Below are positions 52,201 to 60,948 of a DNA stretch of 64,000 nt, piece by piece. Position numbers and translations under genes: made by a program. The notes beneath the pieces were generated by a model. It was not told where the DNA came from, searched no databases, and was given only the letters and a program-made list of their open reading frames with translations. Numbering within the stretch: position 1 is the first letter of the stretch; each line of letters starts with the position of its first letter. The DNA lies in assembly GCF_900113605.1 (NCBI RefSeq), contig NZ_FOPY01000001.1, forward strand, positions 7,669 to 71,668. Direction: 5' to 3'. The stretch is from Modicisalibacter xianhensis (lineage in GTDB: Bacteria > Pseudomonadota > Gammaproteobacteria > Pseudomonadales > Halomonadaceae).

Positions 52201-54187
52201 GACGTTGCCCACGCAGCGCCTGCTGCCACTCGGAAAGCTCGGTCTTGCGCCGCGACCAGAATTCGTGAACGTCTGCCTCCGGCCAGCCCTCGATGAAGGC
52301 CTGCCAGGCCTCGCGCCCCTGACGCAGCGGCCCCTGCTCACCCTCCAAACGCTGGCGCTCTCCGTCCAGGCGATGACGCTCGTCGCGCGCTGCCGCCTGC
52401 CGGGCATCGGCGTCGCCAAGTTCGCTCTCGATCCGCTCGCGTTCCTCATCGAGGGCTTCCTGCTGCTCGATCTTGAGCGCCAGCAGTTCACCCGGCGAGG
52501 TCCGGGGGTGGGCGGCCTTGAACTCGGCATGCCACTGCGCGGGCTGGCGCAGTTCACCGACCCGGCCGAGGTGCTCGTTCAGTGCGCGACGCGTCTCGTC
52601 GGCCTGGGCCACGGCCGCCTCGCGAGTGGCTTCGGGCGCTTCCAGTTCGTCTTCACTGAACAGCCCCTGTGCGAGCGCCTGGGTATAGAAGCTCTGGTTG
52701 TCAGTGAACTCGCGCTGACGTGATTCGAGCTGTTCGCGCTCACCGTCGAGACGCTCCCACTGGACGTCCAGCCGGTTGATGTCGGTCTTGAGTTCCTTGA
52801 CGTATTCGCGATCGGCGATGACTTCCTCGCGGAAGCGGTTGCCATCGAGCCCCTCGAACGCTTCCGCAGCGTCCTCCAGGCGTGACAGCGCCCGATAGCG
52901 CGCCGAGTCGTCGGCAAAGACGTGGCTGTCCTCGAGCCAGTCGCGGGCTGAGGCAAACGTGACATGATGCACATCGCGAGCCTGTGGCCACGCTGACTCG
53001 GACAGGTGCACCAGGCGACGGTGCGCGTCGACCCGCGCGCCGCGCTCGGACAGTGCCTGGCGCACGGCACGCTCGGCCTGGCCGGTCAGCCGTGCCAGCA
53101 GCCAGGTGGACACACGGGGCCGCTCGGTATCGCCGAGCGCCCAGGCAAAGCCGGCAACCAAGTCGGCCTCGCCCGACTCATCGTCGGGGGCATCGGGGCG
53201 TCGCGGCAGTCCCGGCAGACCGAGTAGCGCCTGCCCACCCAACAGCCGTTCGCTGGCCGCCAGTCCCTCGTCGAGATCGGCGAGCTGGCGGCGCGCCTCG
53301 AGCAACGCCTCGCCCTGGGTATTGAGATCGGCCAGCCGCGTCACCTTGTCCTCGGCACGCCGCTGGTCGTTCTCGGCTTCGCTCAGGCGCTGGCGCAGTT
53401 CGGTGACCTTGGTTCCCGAGTTGAGGATCACGTCCTCGATCAGGTCCTCGCCCTCGTCGGTCTCGCCACGGGTCGCCCCGGAAAGAATCTGCGGTGCCAG
53501 CACCTCGAAGAAGAACGCCTGATCGGCTTTCTCGCCGGCGCGCGGCTTGATGGCGTTGAATATCTGGCTTTTGTCGGCGCCGCCCTCCTTCTGGAAGGCG
53601 GCCAACTGGGCCAGTTCGCGCCGCGAGATATGCGCACCGACGGCATCCAGCCACTCCTCGCGATTGGCGCTGCGCGTCACCTTGTGCTGGCGCATGGCCG
53701 TCTGTACGTCGCTGTTGGCGTACAGCGCCAGCTTGGCATCGCGAGTGACGTGATAGACCGGCACGTCCTCGAGCCGGCCGGCATAGTGGTAGAAGGACAG
53801 CCCGCTACCGTCGCTGTAGCCGTACATGCCGAACACGAACGTCTCGCCGGCCACTTCCTCGCCGGCCGCGGCGAGCATGTCGCTCTGGCCGCCACTCTCA
53901 CCGGCGCGGAACTCGACGCGCAGGTGCGACCAGCTGCGTCCCTGGCCCGCCACGCTGGACGGCGAGCACTTGCGCCGGGTACGTGCCAGCAGGGTGCGAT
54001 CGCGCGACAGCAGGCCGATCAGCGCCTCGGCGAGGGTGGTCTTGCCGAAGCCGTTCTCCATGCTGATGGCACTGGACTGGCCGCGCAGATCAAGCAGCAG
54101 GTGACGCATCTTGGCGTCCCAGGGCGACGCGATATCGCCGTGCTTGTTGAGCAGGTTGGCGACTTCGATGCGATTGATGACACTCAT
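49280..54187 (-). CDS. jetC: Wadjet JetC / MksB-like SMC ATPase, atypical
   Basis: A 1,635-residue SMC-like protein, longer than E. coli MukB (about 1,486). The N-terminal ATPase lobe ends in a P-loop-like MENGFGKTT (residues 43-51, Lys49) in which the first canonical Gly is Met. Most of the protein from about residue 260 to 1380 is Glu/Gln/Arg/Ala-rich heptad sequence, i.e. two long coiled-coil arms around a hinge region. The C-terminal lobe has the signature-like MSEGQREAVSLMWL (about 1493-1506) and a Walker B-like VILLDGLF (about 1536-1543), where the usual catalytic Glu after Asp is Gly. The D-loop region reads SKLSHRRL. Start and stop overlap jetB and jetD by 4 nt. It should drive ATP-dependent loop extrusion, but the motif changes leave its ATPase cycle uncertain. 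Confidence 0.85.
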   Translation of the reverse strand: MSVINRIEVANLLNKHGDIASPWDAKMRHLLLDLRGQSSAISMENGFGKTTLAEALIGLLSRDRTLLARTRRKCSPSSVAGQGRSWSHLRVEFRAGESGGQSDMLAAAGEEVAGETFVFGMYGYSDGSGLSFYHYAGRLEDVPVYHVTRDAKLALYANSDVQTAMRQHKVTRSANREEWLDAVGAHISRRELAQLAAFQKEGGADKSQIFNAIKPRAGEKADQAFFFEVLAPQILSGATRGETDEGEDLIEDVILNSGTKVTELRQRLSEAENDQRRAEDKVTRLADLNTQGEALLEARRQLADLDEGLAASERLLGGQALLGLPGLPRRPDAPDDESGEADLVAGFAWALGDTERPRVSTWLLARLTGQAERAVRQALSERGARVDAHRRLVHLSESAWPQARDVHHVTFASARDWLEDSHVFADDSARYRALSRLEDAAEAFEGLDGNRFREEVIADREYVKELKTDINRLDVQWERLDGEREQLESRQREFTDNQSFYTQALAQGLFSEDELEAPEATREAAVAQADETRRALNEHLGRVGELRQPAQWHAEFKAAHPRTSPGELLALKIEQQEALDEERERIESELGDADARQAAARDERHRLDGERQRLEGEQGPLRQGREAWQAFIEGWPEADVHEFWSRRKTELSEWQQALRGQRQRQDDARALRARLTPLAEAARHYADIHGDDEPVHLRDCLYRESRALDDESHRLAREEQRLRELHQAWLRFAELSEQSPAQWLKDAKSRYPRLLREAEGLDEKIQARKRYLESLAGDPLARQVAESEAQRLLDEAGIAFVPLHEALTRFEADEVSRRDWLAQAAGQLFAPVIEGEAAAGDAAGLLIERGLGVPVLEAGRLAACLSQGQPPLGAVQGKETLAVKAALDPQFLTALREETQQRLDIERQRRVALGEEIERLDPHGERFALALRAQVAADEKVDDALESLQAEQARLAEQRERLAPRLTDAALAAIDDYQRYLLEGGDRALEAAAEDLLEAETRLAELTPKVHEAEQALEAHGPTWLAAEKFADAGGVERLSALESRLEALREQAAIVAEREGDAAEQVASLRLRRDDLAARLRELFADGERDRLKRLAAFEDEGGEAFMACAETVQADLEQTLATAIRRADFDFARIRAYLDVRDEKGGSQKLEREIARLKRELGETRDARKRKAHEQQVVEGRLEANQQAMVLTDQLGIAWLAVVRELPADWSRRIMALDDPAGASRWPVDHPQAERLDDALDDWRRLAGSDTGNENESDEVDLAALESCQQTLVDALEGLNLGERSRNRDRQAREVEQRVQALDAALHDARDSRLFNDTERARLATLEGVQPAALDDLQALYAQLNGQLDEHRERVARLHASREHIEGTLVERLGSIITDAAGNLDILRRVARRSGEGGAYFEVKASLIGDEAVRELIQQLLADIDEHQAALRRRQQQEGGMAASDQRRRDEELGRQIRRRIYRGLFRDVSIRLKHDAIRPHGRLFSLNEDMSEGQREAVSLMWLVKLSEFAIERELRELPGHQKRRARAGRESVILLDGLFSKLSHRRLIQDSLESLRNTRGRFQMIGLIHNPNYENDATIFPTYLVGSVIGGAQGQGGHVIVRDGRVVDPQDLARSVGEASLFGIHVTEPTS

Positions 54188-55110
54188 GCCCGCTCCTCCG
54201 CTGCACGCTCGTCGACCGACGCTGCGTCACTATCTCCATCCATGCCAAGCAAGTCGTCCTGTGCCTCGTCCGCCTCGGGCGCGATACCGGACGTATCCCT
54301 GTCTTCCTCTGCCACGGAAACCGACTCATCGTCGACTTCCTGGGCTGACGGTCGTGGTTCACCCGAGAGCAGGTCGACCAGGTGCGACAGGTGGTGGACG
54401 CCCACCTGCTCGGCCTCCAGCGCACCCAGCAACGTCTGCTGCCAGATCTCGCTCTCGGCACCGTCACGTGCCTCGCGCACCGTCTCGAGCTGCCCGGCCC
54501 GTACCTGCAGGTCGATGAACGCCTTGACGCGGCGGGCAATGTCCTCGCCCCGCTCCTCGAGCAACGCACGGCTGGTTTCGGGCACGCCCTCGCCCTGGGC
54601 GCGCAGGGTCTCGAGCTGCTCGCGCAGCAGGCCGATCAGTTCGGACGTGGCGAACGTGGCTTCCTGATAGCGACTGACGTCGGACAGGGCACGATTGAGA
54701 CGGGTATAGAGCAAGGTCTGCATCAGCAGCCACAGCTGCAGATACCACTGGGCGAGTTCGGCGCGGCTCTCCTGGCGCAGGCGCAGGGCGTCGAACACCG
54801 GCTCGCGGGTATACAGCGGCGGCTGTTCCAGCTCCGGGTCGGGCAGCAACGCGTAGAGCCGCGAGCCGGGAGCGATGCCGGGATAGTCACCGGACTCGAA
54901 CACCTTGAGGCGCAGCCCCTGCCCGGCCAGAAAGTCACGCAATGCCTCGCGTTCGGTATCCAGCGCATCGTCGATCAGTGCGCAGACGTCGCGCTCGGCC
55001 AACTGGCCTTCGCGTGCCGCACGACGCTTGCGACCGTTGCCGGGCTGACGCTCGGCAGTGCGATAGCGCAACAGGTAGGCGACGACCTCGCCCATCTCGG
55101 TCATGTTCAT
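54184..55110 (-). CDS. jetB: Wadjet JetB / MksE-like subunit
   Basis: A 308-residue helical protein in the MksE/JetB position between the kleisin and SMC genes. An N-terminal winged-helix-like part includes MGEVVAYLLRYRTAERQPGNGRK (highly basic) and CALIDDALDTEREALRDFLAGQGLRLKVFESGDYPG. A helical middle has LAQWYLQLWLLMQTLLYTRLNRAL. The last 55 residues or so are a strongly acidic, probably disordered tail (Glu/Asp/Ser/Ala-rich), which I would not expect in standard MksE. The call depends mainly on operon order and size; sequence motifs are weak. It overlaps both neighbours by 4 nt. Confidence 0.72.
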   Translation of the reverse strand: MNMTEMGEVVAYLLRYRTAERQPGNGRKRRAAREGQLAERDVCALIDDALDTEREALRDFLAGQGLRLKVFESGDYPGIAPGSRLYALLPDPELEQPPLYTREPVFDALRLRQESRAELAQWYLQLWLLMQTLLYTRLNRALSDVSRYQEATFATSELIGLLREQLETLRAQGEGVPETSRALLEERGEDIARRVKAFIDLQVRAGQLETVREARDGAESEIWQQTLLGALEAEQVGVHHLSHLVDLLSGEPRPSAQEVDDESVSVAEEDRDTSGIAPEADEAQDDLLGMDGDSDAASVDERAAEERA

Positions 55111-56555
55111 AGGGTTTCGTCCTGCTCGGCGACGCGCTGCGCCACCCTTGATGGTTCGTTACGCGGGGATAGACCGGCCTCGTCGCCCTGAAAGAACCCC
55201 AGCGATGGGGTGACCGGCCCGTCGATACGCCGGCCGTCCGCCAGGGTGACCACGAAGGGCCGGGCCTCGACGCCCACCGACAGGCGGCAGTCCACGAGCT
55301 GGGTGTCAACGAAGGTATTAAGTAGCTGGGCCAGGCAATCCTGCGCCTCGAAGTGATGCCAGCCCTCTTCCAGCGCCTCGGGCAACGACAACGGCGCTTT
55401 TTCCAGACGCTGACGCAACGCCGGGCCACGCGCTTCGAGATAGCGCGCCAGCAACGGGTCCTCTGGCCGGGCATCGGCCTGCTCGTCAAAGACCAGCGCG
55501 GCGTCGCTCTTCTCGGCCCGTCGCGTCTCGAGCAGCGGCACCAGGGTCGAGTTTCGTGGCATGGCCACCTTGAGCCCGAACGGCATCATGCGCGCGACCA
55601 GCGTATCGCGCAGCGCCTCCGGCAAGGGCGCGTGCAGCACCCGCCGCGCCAGGTCGGCGAAGTCGACCACGCCCATCGACTGGATGCGTCCCTCGGCAAT
55701 GTCCGAGAGCAGTTCCGAGAGCCGGCGCGACAGGTTCTCGATGGCGTTGAGCACGCGTCCGATCGCGCCGGAGAGCATGCGCAGGTCCCACTCCTCATCC
55801 TGGGACTCACGCCAGGCCTCGAAACGCTGCATGGCATCCGGCGTGGCCAGTTGCGAGCGGGCGCTGAGCAGCGTGTTCTGGATCGTCGACAGGGCGTTGT
55901 GATAATGCCGCTCGTTGTCGAGAAACGCGGCCAGCTTGCCCTCGCGCGTCGGGTTCTCGCGAATCCGGCGCAATTCCTGGGTCAGCGCGCGGATCGCCAT
56001 CAGTATCTGATTGGTGATGTCGGGAATACGCGCGAAGTCGCTACGTGCCAGCGCGGCCAGCACCTTGGCGGCGTCATATTCGGAATACAGCAGGTCCTCG
56101 ACCTGGCTGGCCAGGGTCACCGCCTGCCGACCGCTGGGCGTCAGGCGCACCTGGCCGGTCTGGCCCTGCTTCTCGATCAGCGCGGTGCGCTTGGTACTGG
56201 CCATGCCCCGCGCTTCATTACTCTCCAGCGTGGGCGGCGCACTGCGGAAATGAATCTCGCTGGGCGTGGCCAGCAGGTTGACGACGAAGCTCAGGTCATC
56301 GGCGGGCAGGCCGGGATAATGCTCGCGCAAATGCATCAGGCAGCGCGTCTGCGAAACGAAGGCGCTGTTGGTGGCGAAATCGACGTCGAGTAGAAAATCG
56401 AGCAGCAGGCAGCCGAGATCCAGCCAGTAGCCGTCACGCAGTCCGCGACGCTGCTCCTGGCTGACCTGCACGAACGCCGAACCCGGCTCATGGGCGCTGT
56501 CATGCAGGTCTATGAGTCGCGTGGTGGCGACGAGAAGCTTGCTCCAGGCGGTCAT
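55107..56555 (-). CDS. jetA: Wadjet JetA / MksF-like kleisin subunit
   Basis: A 482-residue protein, first of the operon. Its size, position and helical composition match MksF/JetA kleisins, which bridge the SMC heads and bind the JetB dimer. An N-terminal winged-helix-like region includes GYWLDLGCLLLDFLLDVDFATNSAFVSQTR. The middle is helical (ALTQELRRIRENPTREGKLAAFLDNERHYHNALSTIQNTL), and a C-terminal beta-rich portion contains LVDCRLSVGVEARPFVVTLADGRRIDGPVTPSLG. The AUG overlaps none upstream; about 70 bp separate it from the next gene. The identification is by architecture and context. Confidence 0.75.
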   Translation of the reverse strand: MTAWSKLLVATTRLIDLHDSAHEPGSAFVQVSQEQRRGLRDGYWLDLGCLLLDFLLDVDFATNSAFVSQTRCLMHLREHYPGLPADDLSFVVNLLATPSEIHFRSAPPTLESNEARGMASTKRTALIEKQGQTGQVRLTPSGRQAVTLASQVEDLLYSEYDAAKVLAALARSDFARIPDITNQILMAIRALTQELRRIRENPTREGKLAAFLDNERHYHNALSTIQNTLLSARSQLATPDAMQRFEAWRESQDEEWDLRMLSGAIGRVLNAIENLSRRLSELLSDIAEGRIQSMGVVDFADLARRVLHAPLPEALRDTLVARMMPFGLKVAMPRNSTLVPLLETRRAEKSDAALVFDEQADARPEDPLLARYLEARGPALRQRLEKAPLSLPEALEEGWHHFEAQDCLAQLLNTFVDTQLVDCRLSVGVEARPFVVTLADGRRIDGPVTPSLGFFQGDEAGLSPRNEPSRVAQRVAEQDETL

Positions 56556-56626
56556 GCGTCATCCCTAGGAGGCAAAAATGAAAGGGCGCATTATGCCAAG
56601 GGACTCGGCGAGGGTCATGAACGATG

Positions 56627-57277
56627 TCAGTCAACGCTCAGGTAATGCTTGAACCAGCGACTCGCCAGGGCCTGGACTTCCTCGAGCGTTCCCGGTTCCT
56701 CGAACAGGTGAGTCGCGCCGGGGATAAGGGTCAGCTCGCAGTGCGCCTGCATGCGCTCACGCGCCTGCTCATTCAGGCCAATCACCGCCACATCGTCACC
56801 CCCGACCAGCAACAGTGTCGGCGCTTCGACTGCGGGCAGAGCATCACCTGCCAGATCGGGCCTGCCGCCACGCGAGACCACGGCCCGCACCTGCGCCGGC
56901 CGGTTTGCGGCAGCGATCAAGGCCGCGGCCGCACCGGTGCTCGCGCCGAACAGGCCGATGGCCAACCCGCGGGTCGCCTCGGCCCGGGCAACCCAGTCGA
57001 CGGCACCGGTCATGCGCCGCCCGATCAGGCCAATGTCGAAGCGCAGCTCCCGAGTGCGCTCGTCGATGACGTTCTCTTCCGGCGTAAGCAGGTCGAACAG
57101 CAGCGTCGCCAGCCCCTGCTCGCTGAGATAATGCGCCACCTGCCGATTGCGCGAACTGAAGCGACTGCTGCCACTGCCATGCGCAAAGACGACGATACCC
57201 GTCGCTCCCTCGGGCACGATCAGGTCGCCCTCCAGCACGATGCCATCGATCTCGAGTGTCACGTTCTGCCGGTTCAT
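56627..57277 (-). CDS. Dienelactone hydrolase family alpha/beta hydrolase
   Basis: A 216-residue alpha/beta-hydrolase. The oxyanion-hole region VVFAHGSGSSRFSSRNRQVA (about residues 29-48), the nucleophile elbow GLFGASTGAAAAL (Ser about residue 113), Asp in VGGDDVAVIGLN (about 165) and His in PGATHLFEEPG (about 197) complete a catalytic triad. Many homologues are fused to a phosphoribosyltransferase domain; this one is stand-alone. Substrate unknown. The AUG with GGGAGG upstream was chosen; the upstream extension of the frame overlaps the DUF99 gap and lacks protein-like sequence. Confidence 0.85.
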   Translation of the reverse strand: MNRQNVTLEIDGIVLEGDLIVPEGATGIVVFAHGSGSSRFSSRNRQVAHYLSEQGLATLLFDLLTPEENVIDERTRELRFDIGLIGRRMTGAVDWVARAEATRGLAIGLFGASTGAAAALIAAANRPAQVRAVVSRGGRPDLAGDALPAVEAPTLLLVGGDDVAVIGLNEQARERMQAHCELTLIPGATHLFEEPGTLEEVQALASRWFKHYLSVD

Positions 57278-57348
57278 GAGGCGCCCTCCCCTGCTTGCCG
57301 TGCTCATTGAGATGAGTGTAGGCAGGCGCCTTCCCTGCACTCCAATGC

Positions 57349-57935
57349 TCATGTCCGGCCCCGGCTTTGCCCTGCACCCAGCCCACCGGCAATCAGGTGC
57401 GCCGTGCGCAGCGGCTCGGGAATCGTGCCGTTGACGGCAGTGCTTCGCAGCACTGCCTCGGCCTCGCGCAGGCTGAGCCCCACGCGCTGCACGTGCACGC
57501 CGGCCAGGGGTTCCATCGGCCCGAGGCGTTCGACGCGCGCCCACTTGGCACCACCGCCGGGAATCCGCTCGAGCAGGGCCCGCCGCATCGCCGCCGGTCG
57601 CGGCGCATGGCGGGACACCACCAGCACCGGCACGCCCAGCGCAGCATGTAACCGAGGCACGTCGACGACATTGAAGCCCGCCAACGCCACGCCCTGGAGC
57701 ATGACGAGCTGCAGGTGCGCGCCGAACTTGCTGTCGCGCACCAGTTCGATGAGCACCCGGGTCGCGTTCACCCCGTCACGCTGCACCTTGCCCGAGACGA
57801 CGCCTTCCAGTCGCAGTCCCGAATAGATCGTGCCGACGATGGAAACGTCGCCCCGATGATCGCGGGCGAAGGGAAAATCATCGAAGCCGACGATATGCGA
57901 GAAGGTGCGAGGATGAGCTTCCCTGCTTGAACGGC

Positions 57936-57939
<4 letters not shown>
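57349..57939 (-). CDS. DUF99 family protein
   Basis: A 196-residue protein of the DUF99 family, with an endonuclease V-like fold in known relatives. Conserved segments are HIVGFDDFPF near the start, GDVSIVGTIYSGLRLEGVVSG, MLQGVALAGFNVVDVPRLHAALGVPVLVVSRHAPR and GLSLREAEAVLRSTAVNGTIPEPLRTAHLIAGGL. It is more often seen in archaea. Its AUG overlaps the phhR stop by 4 nt, so it is translationally coupled to a sigma-54-type regulator. No function is established. Confidence 0.85.
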
Positions 57940-59495
<1,556 letters not shown>

Positions 59496-59522
59496 GAAAA
59501 GCTCATCGATGAAGATAAACAC

Positions 59523-59538
59523 GTCACGTCGCCGTGAC
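59523..59538. promoter_or_regulatory. Palindrome in the phhR-phhA divergent region
   Basis: GTCACG-TCGC-CGTGAC is a perfect inverted repeat with 6-bp arms, about 30 bp upstream of the phhR start. It does not match the TyrR box closely and may bind another factor or influence the phhR leader. Confidence 0.45.
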
Positions 59539-59543
59539 TCGTC

Positions 59544-59561
59544 TGTCACGATAACTTGACG
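59544..59561. promoter_or_regulatory. Weak TyrR-like box near phhR
   Basis: TGTCACGATAACTTGACG fits TGTAAA-N6-TTTACA at 8 of 12 fixed positions and resembles the other two candidates in the window. It lies about 50 bp upstream of phhR and may serve autoregulation. Confidence 0.35.
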
Positions 59562-59627
59562 CCATCGCCCTCTCAATTCGCCAAAGATCGATAACCCCCG
59601 CATTCCTGACGGCCAGCAAGTCCAAGC

Positions 59628-59645
59628 TGTCAGGAAAGGTTTACG
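59628..59645. promoter_or_regulatory. TyrR/PhhR-like box upstream of phhA
   Basis: TGTCAGGAAAGGTTTACG fits the TyrR box at 9 of 12 fixed positions. It lies about 120 bp before phhA on the + strand. Confidence 0.5.
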
Positions 59646-59757
59646 AAGACAGGCCCGCGCTACCTGGCCCTGGCTGCCTGACAGGCTTTGCTTCGTCAGC
59701 GCTCCCCCTATGCTGGAACCAGATCCCGCACAACGACAACGCGATGGGGAGCCCGAC

Positions 59758-60570
59758 ATGAACGACAAACCCGCCAAGAAACCGAGCAAGTACCAGGCCC
59801 ACCAGCCGGACGCCGACGGGTTCATTCAATACAGCGACACTGAGCACAGCACATGGCAGACGCTGATGCAGCGCCAGCTGGGCATGATCGAGGGCCGGGT
59901 GTGCCAGGAATATCTCGACGGTCTCGAGCGCCTGGCCCTGCCCGAGGATCGCATCCCGCAGCTCAAGGACATTGACCGCGTGCTGCTGAAGTCGACCGGC
60001 TGGCAGACCGCCCAGGTACCGGCCCTGATACCCTTCAACACCTTCTTCGAGCTGCTGGCCAGCAAGCGTTTTCCGGTGGCCACGTTCATCCGTACGCCGG
60101 AAGAACTCGACTATCTGCAGGAGCCGGACATCTTCCACGAGATCTTCGGCCATTGTCCGATGCTGACCAACCCCTCGTTTGCCGAGTTCACGGCAACCTA
60201 TGGCAAGCTGGGCCTCGCCGCCAGCAAGGAAGAACGCGTCTATCTGGCACGGCTATACTGGATGACTGTCGAGTTCGGCCTGGTCGACACGCCAGCGGGA
60301 CGGCGCATCTACGGTGGCGGCATCATCTCCTCGCCCAAGGAGACCCTGCATTCGCTCTCGGATGTGCCGACCCATCATCCCTTCGACCCGGTGGACGCGC
60401 TGCGCACGCCCTACCGCATCGATATCCTGCAGCCGCTCTATTATGTGATCGACGACCTGCGCACGCTGCATGACCTGGCCAATCGCGACATCATGGCCCT
60501 GGTTCATGAGGCCATGCGTCTCGGCCTGTTCGCCCCGACCTTCGAACCCAAGCAGGCAGCCAACGCCTGA
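59758..60570 (+). CDS. phhA: Phenylalanine 4-monooxygenase
   Basis: A 270-residue bacterial phenylalanine hydroxylase that makes tyrosine with tetrahydrobiopterin-type pterin and O2. The 2-His-1-Glu iron site is clear: His127 and His132 in [12 protein letters not shown] and Glu172 in WMTVEFGL. Other conserved parts are [21 protein letters not shown] and the [15 protein letters not shown] region. The AUG has GGGGAG; sixteen upstream codons in frame are not protein-like. It is first of phhA-phhB-aminotransferase. Confidence 0.96.
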   Translation: MNDKPAKKPSKYQAHQPDADGFIQYSDTEHSTWQTLMQRQLGMIEGRVCQEYLDGLERLALPEDRIPQLKDIDRVLLKSTGWQTAQVPALIPFNTFFELLASKRFPVATFIRTPEELDYLQEPDIFHEIFGHCPMLTNPSFAEFTATYGKLGLAASKEERVYLARLYWMTVEFGLVDTPAGRRIYGGGIISSPKETLHSLSDVPTHHPFDPVDALRTPYRIDILQPLYYVIDDLRTLHDLANRDIMALVHEAMRLGLFAPTFEPKQAANA

Positions 60571-60608
60571 ACAACGACTACACTGAAACCCTGACAGGAG
60601 ACATTGCA

Positions 60609-60947
60609 ATGAGCCAACTTTCCGAACAGGCCTGCGAAGCCTGCAGTTGGGATGCGCCGCATGTGACGCCCGAGGAGATGGAAACGTATCGCGCCGATAT
60701 CCCCGATTGGCAGATTGTCGAGCGCGATGGCATCATGCAGTTGGAGCGTGTCTTCAAGTTCCGCAACTTCAAGCAGGCCCTCGCCTTCACCAACCGCGTG
60801 GGTGACATCGCCGAGGAAGCCGGCCATCATCCGGCGCTGCTCACTGAATGGGGCAAGGTCACCGTGACCTGGTGGTCCCACGAGATGAAGGGCCTGCACA
60901 AGAACGATTTCATTCTGGCCGCCAGAACCGACGAGGTAGCACAGTAA
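60609..60947 (+). CDS. phhB: Pterin-4a-carbinolamine dehydratase
   Basis: A 112-residue DCoH/PhhB protein that recycles the pterin cofactor used by PhhA. Its signature is [30 protein letters not shown]-like sequence in the middle (His-His pair of the active site) and a Trp-Trp-Ser-His motif ([21 protein letters not shown]). It is 38 bp after phhA and one base before the aminotransferase start. Length is typical. Confidence 0.95.
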   Translation: MSQLSEQACEACSWDAPHVTPEEMETYRADIPDWQIVERDGIMQLERVFKFRNFKQALAFTNRVGDIAEEAGHHPALLTEWGKVTVTWWSHEMKGLHKNDFILAARTDEVAQ

Positions 60948-60948
60948 A

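Noticed and set aside
51341-52723. 460-codon + strand frame inside jetC
   Set aside because: It is the complement of the coiled-coil arms; repetitive codon use of heptads leaves few stops on the other strand.
49280-56555. Genomic island or prophage carrying the jet operon
   Set aside because: I found no integrase, transposase, tRNA or direct repeats at its borders, and codon use looks like that of the neighbours, so recent transfer cannot be supported.
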